From Candidatus Poribacteria bacterium (GTDB taxonomy: Bacteria > Poribacteria > WGA-4E > WGA-3G), in NCBI GenBank assembly GCA_003635315.1, contig PYJD01000042.1, positions 1 to 64,000 on the forward strand: DNA of 64,000 nucleotides, written 5' to 3'. The notes beneath the pieces were generated by a model. That model was given only the letters and a program-made list of their open reading frames with translations, was not told the DNA's origin and did not search any database. Position numbers and translations under genes: made by a program. Positions 36,552 to 46,455 of this stretch are shown one piece after another. Numbering within the stretch: the stretch's first letter is position 1; the number at the start of each line of letters is the position of its first letter.

Positions 36552-36895
36552 TGGTAGGTATCAGTTTTTTATTACTCCTATGGATCGGTATACTTGGGGT
36601 GATGTTGTTAGTTTATCTTTCCTATCCACTTTTTCAAAGTTCTGAACTTTCCTCAGAAATTAATCCTGCTGAATTGCGTATGCAGACTCTTGCCATTGAA
36701 CGTGAACAAAGCTATTCTGCATTGGTCGATCTTGAAGACGACTATGAATCAGGTAAACTTTCTGAAGAAGATTATAAGGAATTACGAGCTGCGTTATTGC
36801 AGGAAACTGCTCAAATCGTTAGTCAGCTTGAGGCAGCAGCTCAGATTGATGTGGAATCTGAAATTGAAAGGTATAAACGAGAAAAAGGTCAGTAG
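36551..36895 (+). CDS. CcmI-like small membrane protein
   Basis: 114 residues. One N-terminal membrane helix (about 7-26), then an Arg/Glu/Leu-rich helical domain with the CcmI N-terminal pattern (ALVDLEDDYESGKLSEEDYKELRAALLQE). It lacks the TPR part of full-length CcmI. It should help hold apocytochromes near CcmF/CcmH. Translation is coupled to ccmH (TAATG overlap). Confidence 0.8.
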   Translation: MVGISFLLLLWIGILGVMLLVYLSYPLFQSSELSSEINPAELRMQTLAIEREQSYSALVDLEDDYESGKLSEEDYKELRAALLQETAQIVSQLEAAAQIDVESEIERYKREKGQ

Positions 36896-36909
36896 GTTAA
36901 GGAACAGAT

Positions 36910-38175
36910 ATGGAAATTGAGAGTAAAATGAAAAATTGGGGTAAGATACATTCCAAATTATATATTAGTGTTCTGTTAACTATAGGTACTACATTTCTAT
37001 TAATGTCTCCTATCTATTCACAAGATGAGATGGGTGTTATTCATGGTAAATTGATAGATAGACAATTGAATACCCCCATCGCAAATCAAACCATTACGCT
37101 GAGTATACATAAAGGTGAAGATATCACACAACAGGATACGATGACTGACGCGGAAGGTATTTATCGTTTTGAAGGTTTAGCTATTGATGCCACCACACAT
37201 TATACTCTCACTACAACCTATAATGAGATTGAGCAGATAGAAAAAAATATCATGTTATCCACATTCGTACCGACCATTACTGTGGATATGAATATAGGTG
37301 GTAAGACTGATGATTCGTCAAAAATTCGTATAAAGTCGTATACTCTGGTTATCGGACCTCCACCTGAGGGACACCCTCCAGATGGTGCTATTTCAATTAT
37401 TGAAGCATTTGATGTAGAAAACACTGATGAATTACATTTTCAAATGGAGCATGGAAATAAAGAAGTTGGGTTTTATACAACACTCCCAAGAGATTTTGAA
37501 GCATTTCAACCTCATGCTCCTGCCGATTTAGTGTTAGATCCGAATACAAATAATATTATTCTCCCTAAATCTATACCACCTGGACCTACTCAAGTCGGTT
37601 TCACATACGTAACACATGTTCACAATAACAAAGTGGATCTCTCACGCCGCGTTCCTTTCCAGACCGATCAAGTTTCTATATTAGTTATAGAGGGTATAAA
37701 CTTAGTGCCTGTATCAAAACACTTTTTAAAAGCGAAGAGTGAGCCAATTCATAATAGAATATACAATGTCTATAGAACAAAACCTAACACCAACTTTCTT
37801 GAAGGGAATAAGGTAGATCTAAGATTGGGAATTCCGAAAGAAAGTATTGGACAGTTGGTGTTCATAGCGATTGCCTCAGCTTTAACTGGTGGTTTTCTGG
37901 TTGCTGCGATTTTCATGATACGCAGTACGCGTCGAACCTCTACAGAAACTGATGTTTCTGATACTTTACAACATGAGGTGGGTTGGCTACGTAAACTCAA
38001 CAATGATGATATTGAGCATGCAAGAACCGCACGGCTTGAATTTATAACTATACTTGACGAGCTACACGAAAAAAACGTCATCTCTGAAAGAATCTATAAT
38101 AGGTTCCGGCGGGAACAGACGGATCGTCTCACTGAAATTCTTGATCAACGTACAGAACGTGGGTTAGATAAATAA
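36910..38175 (+). CDS. Membrane protein with carboxypeptidase-regulatory-like domain
   Basis: 421 residues. N-terminal signal peptide or anchor (about 20-38), an MGVIHGKLIDRQLNTPIANQTI region typical of CarboxypepD_reg-like/transthyretin-like beta sandwiches, and a second beta-rich region. A membrane helix (about 318-337) and a charged cytoplasmic helical tail follow. AAGGA precedes the ATG. It directly follows the ccm genes (14-nt gap) and may belong to that operon. Exact role unknown. Confidence 0.7.
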   Translation: MEIESKMKNWGKIHSKLYISVLLTIGTTFLLMSPIYSQDEMGVIHGKLIDRQLNTPIANQTITLSIHKGEDITQQDTMTDAEGIYRFEGLAIDATTHYTLTTTYNEIEQIEKNIMLSTFVPTITVDMNIGGKTDDSSKIRIKSYTLVIGPPPEGHPPDGAISIIEAFDVENTDELHFQMEHGNKEVGFYTTLPRDFEAFQPHAPADLVLDPNTNNIILPKSIPPGPTQVGFTYVTHVHNNKVDLSRRVPFQTDQVSILVIEGINLVPVSKHFLKAKSEPIHNRIYNVYRTKPNTNFLEGNKVDLRLGIPKESIGQLVFIAIASALTGGFLVAAIFMIRSTRRTSTETDVSDTLQHEVGWLRKLNNDDIEHARTARLEFITILDELHEKNVISERIYNRFRREQTDRLTEILDQRTERGLDK

Positions 38176-38232
38176 GAGGTATAATCCTGAAAATAGAATA
38201 GATTGTGGAAATATTAAGGGGATATTTTTGTA

Positions 38233-38841
38233 ATGGGTAATGAAGAGAGAATCGCTGAGCTGATTGAAGATTTAGCAGAATTAGATGATGATGTTATCAA
38301 TGAAGCTAAAACAGAATTAATCAAAATTGGTGATACCGCTGTAACCCAGTTAATTGAGACACTTGCTCATAACCTATATGATGTTGTTGAAAATGCTGCA
38401 GATGTACTGGCAGCAATAGGTGAACCGGCAATTCCTACCCTGATGGATGAGATGGAGATAGCTGTAAGACACCATGCGCTCGCTATAAGCAGTACACTTA
38501 GTCGTATGGGTGAACAGGCAATCCCTGTTTTAGTTAATGCATTATCCAATACACTAAATGAAGATCTTCGGGAATATGCAGTTCGTGCGTTGAGTTCGAT
38601 GGGAGATACAGCAAAAAGTGCTATCCCTGCCTTGATTGAAGCATTAGATGATCCGGCTGATGAAGTGCGCACCTATTCTGCTTATGCCCTCGCTAACTTT
38701 GGAGAAGATGCCTCAGATGCTATACCGGCACTCGTTAAAGCATTTGATGATGATTCGGAACGTGTTAAACATCATGTCGCTTTTGCCTTAGAAAAAATTG
38801 GCACCCCTGAAGCACACGAAGCGCTTAGAGCGTTATTGTAA
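38233..38841 (+). CDS. HEAT-repeat protein
   Basis: 202 residues made almost only of HEAT/PBS-lyase-type repeats (IPTLMDEM, AIPALIEALDDPADEVRTYSAYALANFG, AIPALVKAFDDDSERVKHHVAFALEKIG). It forms an alpha-solenoid for protein binding; no enzymatic motif. No signal peptide, so cytosolic. 57 nt after the previous gene on the same strand. Confidence 0.85.
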   Translation: MGNEERIAELIEDLAELDDDVINEAKTELIKIGDTAVTQLIETLAHNLYDVVENAADVLAAIGEPAIPTLMDEMEIAVRHHALAISSTLSRMGEQAIPVLVNALSNTLNEDLREYAVRALSSMGDTAKSAIPALIEALDDPADEVRTYSAYALANFGEDASDAIPALVKAFDDDSERVKHHVAFALEKIGTPEAHEALRALL

Positions 38842-39246
38842 GAGTATGCTATTTTCCTGCCATTTTATTGATGAATCTCTGAATTCTAAATGCAGTAAGT
38901 ATTGATATAGTATGTAAAATTCTCATCCTGCCTCATCAAGCTTTTATTACATCTGGTAATTCTCGGACAATGAATATACATCTAAATTATCTACTTAATA
39001 TGTCATTTTCCAGAAGCATGCTACTCTGCTATTGAGGTAATTAGTTGTCTAATTTTTGCATGCTATAACATTATGATAAGTCAACGATGCAATAAATAAA
39101 ACTTGTAAACACATAGCAAATATGGTATAATTAGTAAAAGTCATTGATATGGATTATTACGAAATAAATATTATTTCATGAACAGAGGGTATTGAGAAAA
39201 GTATCAAACCAACAAACAGTTATGTTACAACCTGAAAGGAGCTAAG
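38842..39246 (+). other. Intergenic region upstream of the 2-oxoacid oxidoreductase
   Basis: 405 nt with no gene. It contains the promoter at 39103-39131 and a leader of about 110 nt before the ATG at 39247. Confidence 0.7.
39103..39131 (+). promoter_or_regulatory. Sigma70-type promoter for korA-korB
   Basis: TTGTAA (39103-39108), 17-nt spacer, TATAAT (39126-39131). Confidence 0.65.
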
Positions 39247-41040
39247 ATGGCAAAGTACGATTTTGTAGTCGCTGTAGGAGGGGCACCCGGACAAGGTATA
39301 GAAACACTTGGGAAAAGTCTGGGACAAATATGCGCACGATACGGTCTATACGTATACACATATAGCGCATATCAATCCCTTATCCGCGGCGGTCATACCT
39401 TCCTTACCATCAGAATCAGTTCTGAACCGGTCGAAAACCACGGCGATGAGATTGACCTTATTATAGCCTTGGATCGAGACAGCATAGAAAAACATGTACC
39501 ACACGTCAAACCCGGTGGAGCACTCATTTATAATATTGATGATGTAAAGCAAGAACCAGAACGAGACGACATTCAATTATGTGGTATTCCTTACAAAAAG
39601 TTCTCCAGTGGAATTGAAGATAGAAAATTACAAAAAACCATTTTGAATACGTGTCTACTCGCTACTGCCATGAACATGGTAGGTGCAGATTTAAAGGTGC
39701 TTGAGGAGATCATCATTAGTGCACTTCTCAAACGCAAAGGGCAGGAAGTCGTTGATGCAAATATCACGGTTGCAACTGCAGGGTACGAACACGCCGCTGA
39801 ACACTTCACAGGATTTGACGCTCAATTTGAAAAACAGGAACCTCCCCTTGCCTTTGTTGATGGGAATTCAGCAATGGCTATGGGCGGTGCTGCAGCCGGC
39901 GTTAAGTTCTATTGTGCATACCCCATGAGTCCATCAACTGGTGTACTACACTGGATGGCAGCCAATGCGCGTAATTTGAATATAATGGTTCGGCAATGTG
40001 AAGATGAAATAAGTGTAATAAACATGGTTATTGGTGCCGCACATGTTGGATGTCGCGCAATGTGTGCTACATCTGGCGGTGGATTTGCACTTATGTCAGA
40101 GGCTATCGGAAGTGCTGCCATGATGGAAATTCCCATCGTCGTCATCAACGTACAACGGGGCGGTCCATCAACAGGTTTGCCTACAAAAACAGAACAAGGT
40201 GATTTGTGGCAACTCCTCGGGGCAAGTCAAGGTGATTTCCCTAAGATAATTGTCGCTCCTACCAGTATCATGGATGGGTTTCATACCATGCCTGAGATTT
40301 TCAATCTCGTAGATAAGTTCCAATGTCCGGGTATGGTGCTTTCGGATCTTACGCTCTCTATGGGATTTACAACCTTTGATCCTGAAACTCTCAATTGGCA
40401 ACCAGAAATTGACCGTGGCGAATACATTACTGAACTTGACCAGACAGATGAAGAATACCTACGTTACAAGATTACTGACAGCGGAGTATCCCCACGTGCT
40501 ATCCCTGGAACTCCGGGACATGTCCATGTAGTCGCTACGGATGATCACGATGAAGACGGTGGACTTATTAGTGATGAATTTACAAATCCACATAAACGCC
40601 GGGATATCATGGAAAAGCGCCAACGGAAAATGGAAGGTATTGTTAAACTCCTTCCACCACCAACTTTTGAAGGACCTGAAGACGCAGAGATTACCCTCAT
40701 CGGGTGGGGATCTACAAAAGGGGTTATCAATGAGGCTGTACAGTTATTGAATGACGCTGGTACTACCGCTAACCAAATACATTTCAAATGGCTCTATCCC
40801 ATTGATGAGGATACAATTAACGCAGTACTCGAAAAAGCAACAAATCCTATTATTGTTGAGTGCAATTACACAGGACAATTTGCACGATTCTTGCGCAGTG
40901 AAACTGGATTTAAGGCAGATGGACATATACGGAAATATGATGGTGAACCGTTCATGCCACATCACATCGCAGACGGGGCACGTGAACTTCTAAAAGGTAA
41001 GACTGACCTATATGTCCCATATCAAGAAATTGTAGTTTAA
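39247..41040 (+). CDS. korA: 2-oxoacid:acceptor oxidoreductase, fused gamma-alpha subunit
   Basis: 597 residues. The N-terminal gamma domain (about 1-190, GGAPGQGIETLGKSLGQICA and RGGHTFLTIRIS) is fused to the alpha/pyrimidine domain (about 205-590, AMAMGGAAAGVKFYCAYPMSPSTG, RGGPSTGLPTKTEQGDL). With the beta subunit it converts 2-oxoacids such as 2-oxoglutarate plus CoA to acyl-CoA and CO2, reducing ferredoxin, or runs the reverse reaction. The 2-oxoglutarate assignment follows the family's common KorAB form; other 2-oxoacids are possible. First gene of the operon with two beta copies. Confidence 0.92.
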   Translation: MAKYDFVVAVGGAPGQGIETLGKSLGQICARYGLYVYTYSAYQSLIRGGHTFLTIRISSEPVENHGDEIDLIIALDRDSIEKHVPHVKPGGALIYNIDDVKQEPERDDIQLCGIPYKKFSSGIEDRKLQKTILNTCLLATAMNMVGADLKVLEEIIISALLKRKGQEVVDANITVATAGYEHAAEHFTGFDAQFEKQEPPLAFVDGNSAMAMGGAAAGVKFYCAYPMSPSTGVLHWMAANARNLNIMVRQCEDEISVINMVIGAAHVGCRAMCATSGGGFALMSEAIGSAAMMEIPIVVINVQRGGPSTGLPTKTEQGDLWQLLGASQGDFPKIIVAPTSIMDGFHTMPEIFNLVDKFQCPGMVLSDLTLSMGFTTFDPETLNWQPEIDRGEYITELDQTDEEYLRYKITDSGVSPRAIPGTPGHVHVVATDDHDEDGGLISDEFTNPHKRRDIMEKRQRKMEGIVKLLPPPTFEGPEDAEITLIGWGSTKGVINEAVQLLNDAGTTANQIHFKWLYPIDEDTINAVLEKATNPIIVECNYTGQFARFLRSETGFKADGHIRKYDGEPFMPHHIADGARELLKGKTDLYVPYQEIVV

Positions 41041-41055
41041 TAGGAGGATTAACCA

Positions 41056-41946
41056 GTGGCGAAAAAAGAAAGACCAATAAAAGGTGCTCCTACAGCGAAA
41101 GATTTCAAAGGTGATGTTAATCCCGATTGGTGTGCAGGTTGTGGGGATTTTGGAGTGTTGAGTGCCCTACAAATTGCTTATGCCAAAACAGGAAATGGCA
41201 TTCATGATCATCTAACAGTTAGTGGAATTGGATGTTCGTCTAACCTTCCCGGTTTTATCAACACTTACGGAATGCATACCTTGCATGGAAGATCTCTCGC
41301 AGTTGCTACGGGAGCTAAGCTTGGTAATCATGAGTTGAATGTTGTTGTTACAGGTGGTGATGGTGATGGCTACGGTATTGGGGGCAACCATTTTATTCAT
41401 ACCATGCGAAAGAATATCGATCTTCTTTACATTGTGATGAACAATGAGACTTATGGCTTAACTATTGGACAAGCGTCACCTACTACTGTGGTAGGTGAAA
41501 GTACAAAAAGTACACCCTTTGGTAACTTGGAAACACCTCTTAATCCTGTCGCTATGGCAATTGTCGCAGGTGCTACTTATGTTGCAAGAGGTTTTAGTGC
41601 TGAACGTACACAACTTGCAGAATTGATGTACGAAGGAATGCAACATAAAGGATTCTCCTTTATTGATGTTATCAGTCCTTGTGTGACATGGAAGGATGAT
41701 GAAATTTTTGATTTTTGGAAGGAACGGGTGAATTTTCTTGAAAATCATGATACGAGCGACAAAACTGCTGCCCTTGAACAGGCAGTCAAGACGGGTCATG
41801 ATACCCAAATAGGGTTATTTTATCATGACACAAGTCGCCTGTCATTGGATCAATCTGAACCCGTATTGGAAACTGGTCCTATGGTACACCAGACTGCAGG
41901 TGTTACACCAGAACAGGCTTCTGCTATTATCCAACGAATGATGTAA
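41056..41946 (+). CDS. korB: 2-oxoacid:acceptor oxidoreductase beta subunit, copy 1
   Basis: 296 residues, starting at GTG 41056. The thiamine-diphosphate binding motif GDGDGYGIGGNH and MNNETYGLT are present. The [4Fe-4S] cysteine motif near residue 26 reads CAGCGDFG, where copy 2 and most relatives have CPGCGDFG. It differs from copy 2 at 11 of 296 residues. 15 nt after korA. Confidence 0.93.
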   Translation: MAKKERPIKGAPTAKDFKGDVNPDWCAGCGDFGVLSALQIAYAKTGNGIHDHLTVSGIGCSSNLPGFINTYGMHTLHGRSLAVATGAKLGNHELNVVVTGGDGDGYGIGGNHFIHTMRKNIDLLYIVMNNETYGLTIGQASPTTVVGESTKSTPFGNLETPLNPVAMAIVAGATYVARGFSAERTQLAELMYEGMQHKGFSFIDVISPCVTWKDDEIFDFWKERVNFLENHDTSDKTAALEQAVKTGHDTQIGLFYHDTSRLSLDQSEPVLETGPMVHQTAGVTPEQASAIIQRMM

Positions 41947-41966
41947 TAAAAAAAAGGATTAACCTG

Positions 41967-42857
41967 ATGGCAAAAAAAGAAAGACCTATAAAAGGTGCTC
42001 CTACAGCGAAAGATTTCAAAGGTGATGTTAATCCTGATTGGTGTCCAGGTTGTGGTGATTTTGGTGTGCTTAGTGCACTACAAATTGCTTATGCCAAAAC
42101 TGGAAATGGCATTCATGATCATCTGACTGTCAGTGGGATTGGATGTTCCTCAAATCTTCCCGGGTTTATCAATACTTACGGAATGCATACGTTACATGGA
42201 AGATCTCTCGCAGTTGCTACGGGAGCTAAACTTGGTAATCATGAATTGAATGTTGTTGTCACAGGTGGTGATGGTGATGGATACGGTATTGGTGGCAACC
42301 ATTTTATCCATACCATGCGAAAGAATATCGATCTTCTTTACATTGTGATGAACAATGAGACTTATGGATTAACTGTTGGACAAGCCTCTCCTACTACTGT
42401 GGTAGGTGAAAGAACAAAAAGCACACCGTTTGGAAATATAGAAACACCCCTTAATCCTGTCGCGATGGCAATTGTCGCAGGTGCTACTTATGTTGCCAGA
42501 GGTTTTAGTTCTGAGCGTTCTCAACTTGCAGAATTGATGTACGAAGGAATGCAACATAAAGGATTCTCCTTTATTGATGTTATCAGTCCTTGTGTGACAT
42601 GGAAGGATGATGAAATCTATGACTTTTGGAAAGAACGAGTCAATTCCCTTGAGAACCATGATACGAGCGACAAAACTGCTGCGCTTGAGCAAGCAGTCAA
42701 GACTGGTCATGATACCCAAATAGGGTTGTTTTATCATGACACCACTCGTCTCTCATTGGATCAATCTGAACCCGTATTGGAAACTGGTCCTATGGCACAA
42801 CAGACCGCAGGTGTTACACCAGAACAGGCTTCCGCTATTATCCAACGAATGATGTAA
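41967..42857 (+). CDS. korB: 2-oxoacid:acceptor oxidoreductase beta subunit, copy 2
   Basis: 296 residues, ATG start 20 nt after copy 1. Same TPP-binding and Fe-S motifs (CPGCGDFG). Substitutions relative to copy 1 are scattered, many conservative (I/V, L/I, T/S, A/S). Many synonymous changes suggest the tandem duplicate has been retained for some time. A terminator follows. Confidence 0.93.
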   Translation: MAKKERPIKGAPTAKDFKGDVNPDWCPGCGDFGVLSALQIAYAKTGNGIHDHLTVSGIGCSSNLPGFINTYGMHTLHGRSLAVATGAKLGNHELNVVVTGGDGDGYGIGGNHFIHTMRKNIDLLYIVMNNETYGLTVGQASPTTVVGERTKSTPFGNIETPLNPVAMAIVAGATYVARGFSSERSQLAELMYEGMQHKGFSFIDVISPCVTWKDDEIYDFWKERVNSLENHDTSDKTAALEQAVKTGHDTQIGLFYHDTTRLSLDQSEPVLETGPMAQQTAGVTPEQASAIIQRMM

Positions 42858-42871
42858 GAGGAAACTACATT

Positions 42872-42904
42872 AGGGCAGGTATCCAAACCTGCCCTTTCTT
42901 TTTG
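42872..42904 (+). terminator. Rho-independent terminator of the korA-korB-korB operon
   Basis: Perfect 9-bp GC-rich stem AGGGCAGGT/ACCTGCCCT (42872-42880, 42887-42895) with a 6-nt loop and a TTTCTTTTTG tract. Confidence 0.92.
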
Positions 42905-42939
42905 TAGACACCTGGAATTCCATACCACTGTTATGTACT

Positions 42940-43659
42940 ATGCGTCTGGATGCTTTGCAGATAACAAAAAATATTGGACACCTAACAATTGTTAAGGATG
43001 TCACACTCTCCATTAACCCAGGAGAGGTTGTAGCGATTTTCGGTCCAAACGGTGCTGGTAAAACTACACTTATCAAGATTCTGTCAACTCTTCTTCGCCC
43101 AACATCAGGGAAACTTAAAATTGGAAACATTGATGCTATCGCTGATTATTTACAAGTACGGAACACATTAGGTGTTATTATACATGAGCAATTGGCTTAT
43201 CCTGTCCTAACACCATATGAAAATCTAAAGTTTTTTGGACAGATGTATCATGTTGAAGATTTAGAAACCCGTTGTAAGACATTATTAGATGAAGTCGGAT
43301 TAAATCGTTTTATTCATGAACCTATTCATACCTTTTCACGTGGTATGACACAACGGTTTATGATTGCTAAAGCCCTCCTTCACTACCCTTCAATTTTATT
43401 GCTTGATGAACCATTTTCTGGACTTGATGCATCTGCAAGACAAATTGTCATTGATCGAATTGCCAAAGAACAGCAAAACGATAGAAGTGTCGTGATTACA
43501 ACCCACAATATTGATTTGGGTTATCTTGTGGGAACGAGATTTCTTTTTATGATCAATGGAGAATTGGAAGAGATAGCTCAGAAAAATGAAATAGATAAAG
43601 AAACGTTACAGAAATTGTACGAAGTCAGGATGGTGGATACTGTTCAAAAGCGGTTATAG
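42940..43659 (+). CDS. ccmA: ABC transporter ATPase, CcmA-like (heme exporter)
   Basis: 239 residues. Walker A GPNGAGKTT (35-43), signature HTFSRGMTQR, Walker B ILLLDEPFSGLD, switch His in TTHN. The CcmA call rests mainly on the following CcmB-like permease; together with CcmC they release heme from CcmE. The next gene follows after a MITE-like element. Confidence 0.8.
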   Translation: MRLDALQITKNIGHLTIVKDVTLSINPGEVVAIFGPNGAGKTTLIKILSTLLRPTSGKLKIGNIDAIADYLQVRNTLGVIIHEQLAYPVLTPYENLKFFGQMYHVEDLETRCKTLLDEVGLNRFIHEPIHTFSRGMTQRFMIAKALLHYPSILLLDEPFSGLDASARQIVIDRIAKEQQNDRSVVITTHNIDLGYLVGTRFLFMINGELEEIAQKNEIDKETLQKLYEVRMVDTVQKRL

Positions 43660-43681
43660 GTGAGTTCAGTAAATTGAGATA

Positions 43682-43809
43682 ATACCATTTCTGGTAATTA
43701 AAATCTCATTAATAGAATCTCTTTAATGTAGCACAAACTTTCAGTTTGTGTAGTATTTCAAGACATAAATAACACCTAATCATGGGAGAATCATTTATTG
43801 AAATGGTAT
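43682..43809 (+). mobile_element. MITE-like element, copy 3 (divergent)
   Basis: Ends ATACCATTTCT (43682-43692) and GAAATGGTAT (43800-43809), with the internal GCACAAACTTTCAGTTTGTG hairpin typical of this family. It sits exactly between ccmA and ccmB; the ccmB ATG begins 4 nt after its right end. Confidence 0.65.
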
Positions 43810-43813
43810 AAGT

Positions 43814-44506
43814 ATGAAGGCACTTCGGCAAATTACCGCGTTGATTCGGAAAGATCTCAGACTCCAAATAGGCTCTAAGGAGACATTGGCATTAATTTTC
43901 GTTTTTTGTGTATTAGTTGTTCTTATTTTTGCTTTTGCTTTTGGTCCTATATTTCCCGATAAAATGGAACGTGGAAAGTTAACTGCCAGTGTGCTCTGGG
44001 CAGCATTCGTATTTGCCGGGATTATTACCCTAAATCGTTCATTTATTTTAGAACGAGCACATGGGGCATTACACGGTATTCGACTTACTGGGGTTGATGC
44101 TGGAAGTCTCTACCTATCCAAAGTTATCAGTAGTGTAATTTTCCTATTCCTATTACAAGTGGTGATTACTCCTATAGCCTTGCAGTTGTTAGATATATTT
44201 GATGTTGTAACGATTGAGATTTTACTGAAACTATTCGGGATACTTATTATAGGTACATTTGGTTTTTGCTCTGTTGGTGTGTTGTTAGCAGGAATATCAA
44301 CAAGCACCACCGGCGGTGAGAGTCTGCTTTCTGTCCTCCTTCTTCCGCTTGTAATTCCAATCATTATGTGCGGTACAAAATGCACAGTCTCTATTTTGAT
44401 AACTGGTGGATTAGAGGACAGGTTATGGTTGTATATGTTAATAGGTTCAAGCCTACTTTTTTTCGCGTCTGCCTACTTGCTTGCAGATGCTGTTATAGAG
44501 GAATAA
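43814..44506 (+). CDS. ccmB: Heme exporter permease CcmB
   Basis: 230 residues with about six membrane helices. It carries the CcmB pattern RKDLRLQIGSKETL at the N-terminus, FILERAHGALHGIRLTGVDAGSLYLSK, and LLLPLVIPIIM. Partner of CcmA. No ribosome-binding site is obvious because the element 43682-43809 abuts the start. No ccmC follows; the next gene is enolase. Confidence 0.9.
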   Translation: MKALRQITALIRKDLRLQIGSKETLALIFVFCVLVVLIFAFAFGPIFPDKMERGKLTASVLWAAFVFAGIITLNRSFILERAHGALHGIRLTGVDAGSLYLSKVISSVIFLFLLQVVITPIALQLLDIFDVVTIEILLKLFGILIIGTFGFCSVGVLLAGISTSTTGGESLLSVLLLPLVIPIIMCGTKCTVSILITGGLEDRLWLYMLIGSSLLFFASAYLLADAVIEE

Positions 44507-44574
44507 TAGTGGTTCAAATATCAGAAAGAGATGATTGACTCTGGTAACATACCCACTCATATCGGAATTAATAG

Positions 44575-45894
<1,320 letters not shown>

Positions 45895-45906
45895 CTTCTA
45901 TATCAA

Positions 45907-45935
45907 CATTGGGACGGTCATATATTGTCCCAATG
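45907..45935 (+). other. Hairpin after eno
   Basis: 9-bp perfect stem CATTGGGAC/GTCCCAATG with an 11-nt loop, but no T-tract. It may attenuate or protect the transcript between eno and the next gene. Confidence 0.45.
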
Positions 45936-45953
45936 TCCTGTAATGGTATTCTT

Positions 45954-46241
45954 ATGCGTATCTTTAGAGTTATTCTACTTATCGTGGCTTTGGCTTTACT
46001 TGCTGTCAGCGTCAGACAATTTATGAATGGTTATAGTGCATGGCAAGATGCACAAAATCTTGAAGAGGATTTTCAAAAGGAAATTCTAAGACTTGAAAAT
46101 AGACGAGATGAACTAAAAAAACAGGTCGAATTACTAAAGGATGACACCCTCACGAAAGAACGCCTTGTAAGAAAAAGGTTTGGTTATGTTAAACCTGGGG
46201 AAATAAAAATAAAGGTCATAAAACCTACACCTGCTAAGTAG
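45954..46241 (+). CDS. FtsB/DivIC-like septum-formation initiator
   Basis: 95 residues from ATG 45954 (the frame is open to 45909, but 45954 begins the membrane segment). One helix (RIFRVILLIVALALLAVSV), a coiled coil (about residues 28-65), then ERLVRKRFGYVKPGEIKI, the FtsB/DivIC C-terminal signature. It should act in the FtsQLB divisome complex. The eno-ftsB order is conserved in many bacteria. Confidence 0.85.
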   Translation: MRIFRVILLIVALALLAVSVRQFMNGYSAWQDAQNLEEDFQKEILRLENRRDELKKQVELLKDDTLTKERLVRKRFGYVKPGEIKIKVIKPTPAK

Positions 46242-46455
46242 TCTTACCAACGATATCTGTTCCTGAATTAGCACTAAATACCCACTACCTGACCATACTC
46301 CTTAAACGCTTTGCAAAATACGTATATATCAGTTATAATGTGATAAAACATGATACGATAATACGTAAAAATTCACTCTCCGAACCTTTTTCTTGTAGGT
46401 TTGGCATAATCCAATCTAAATATACTGGAGTGATACCGTCAAAGTAGGAAGAATT

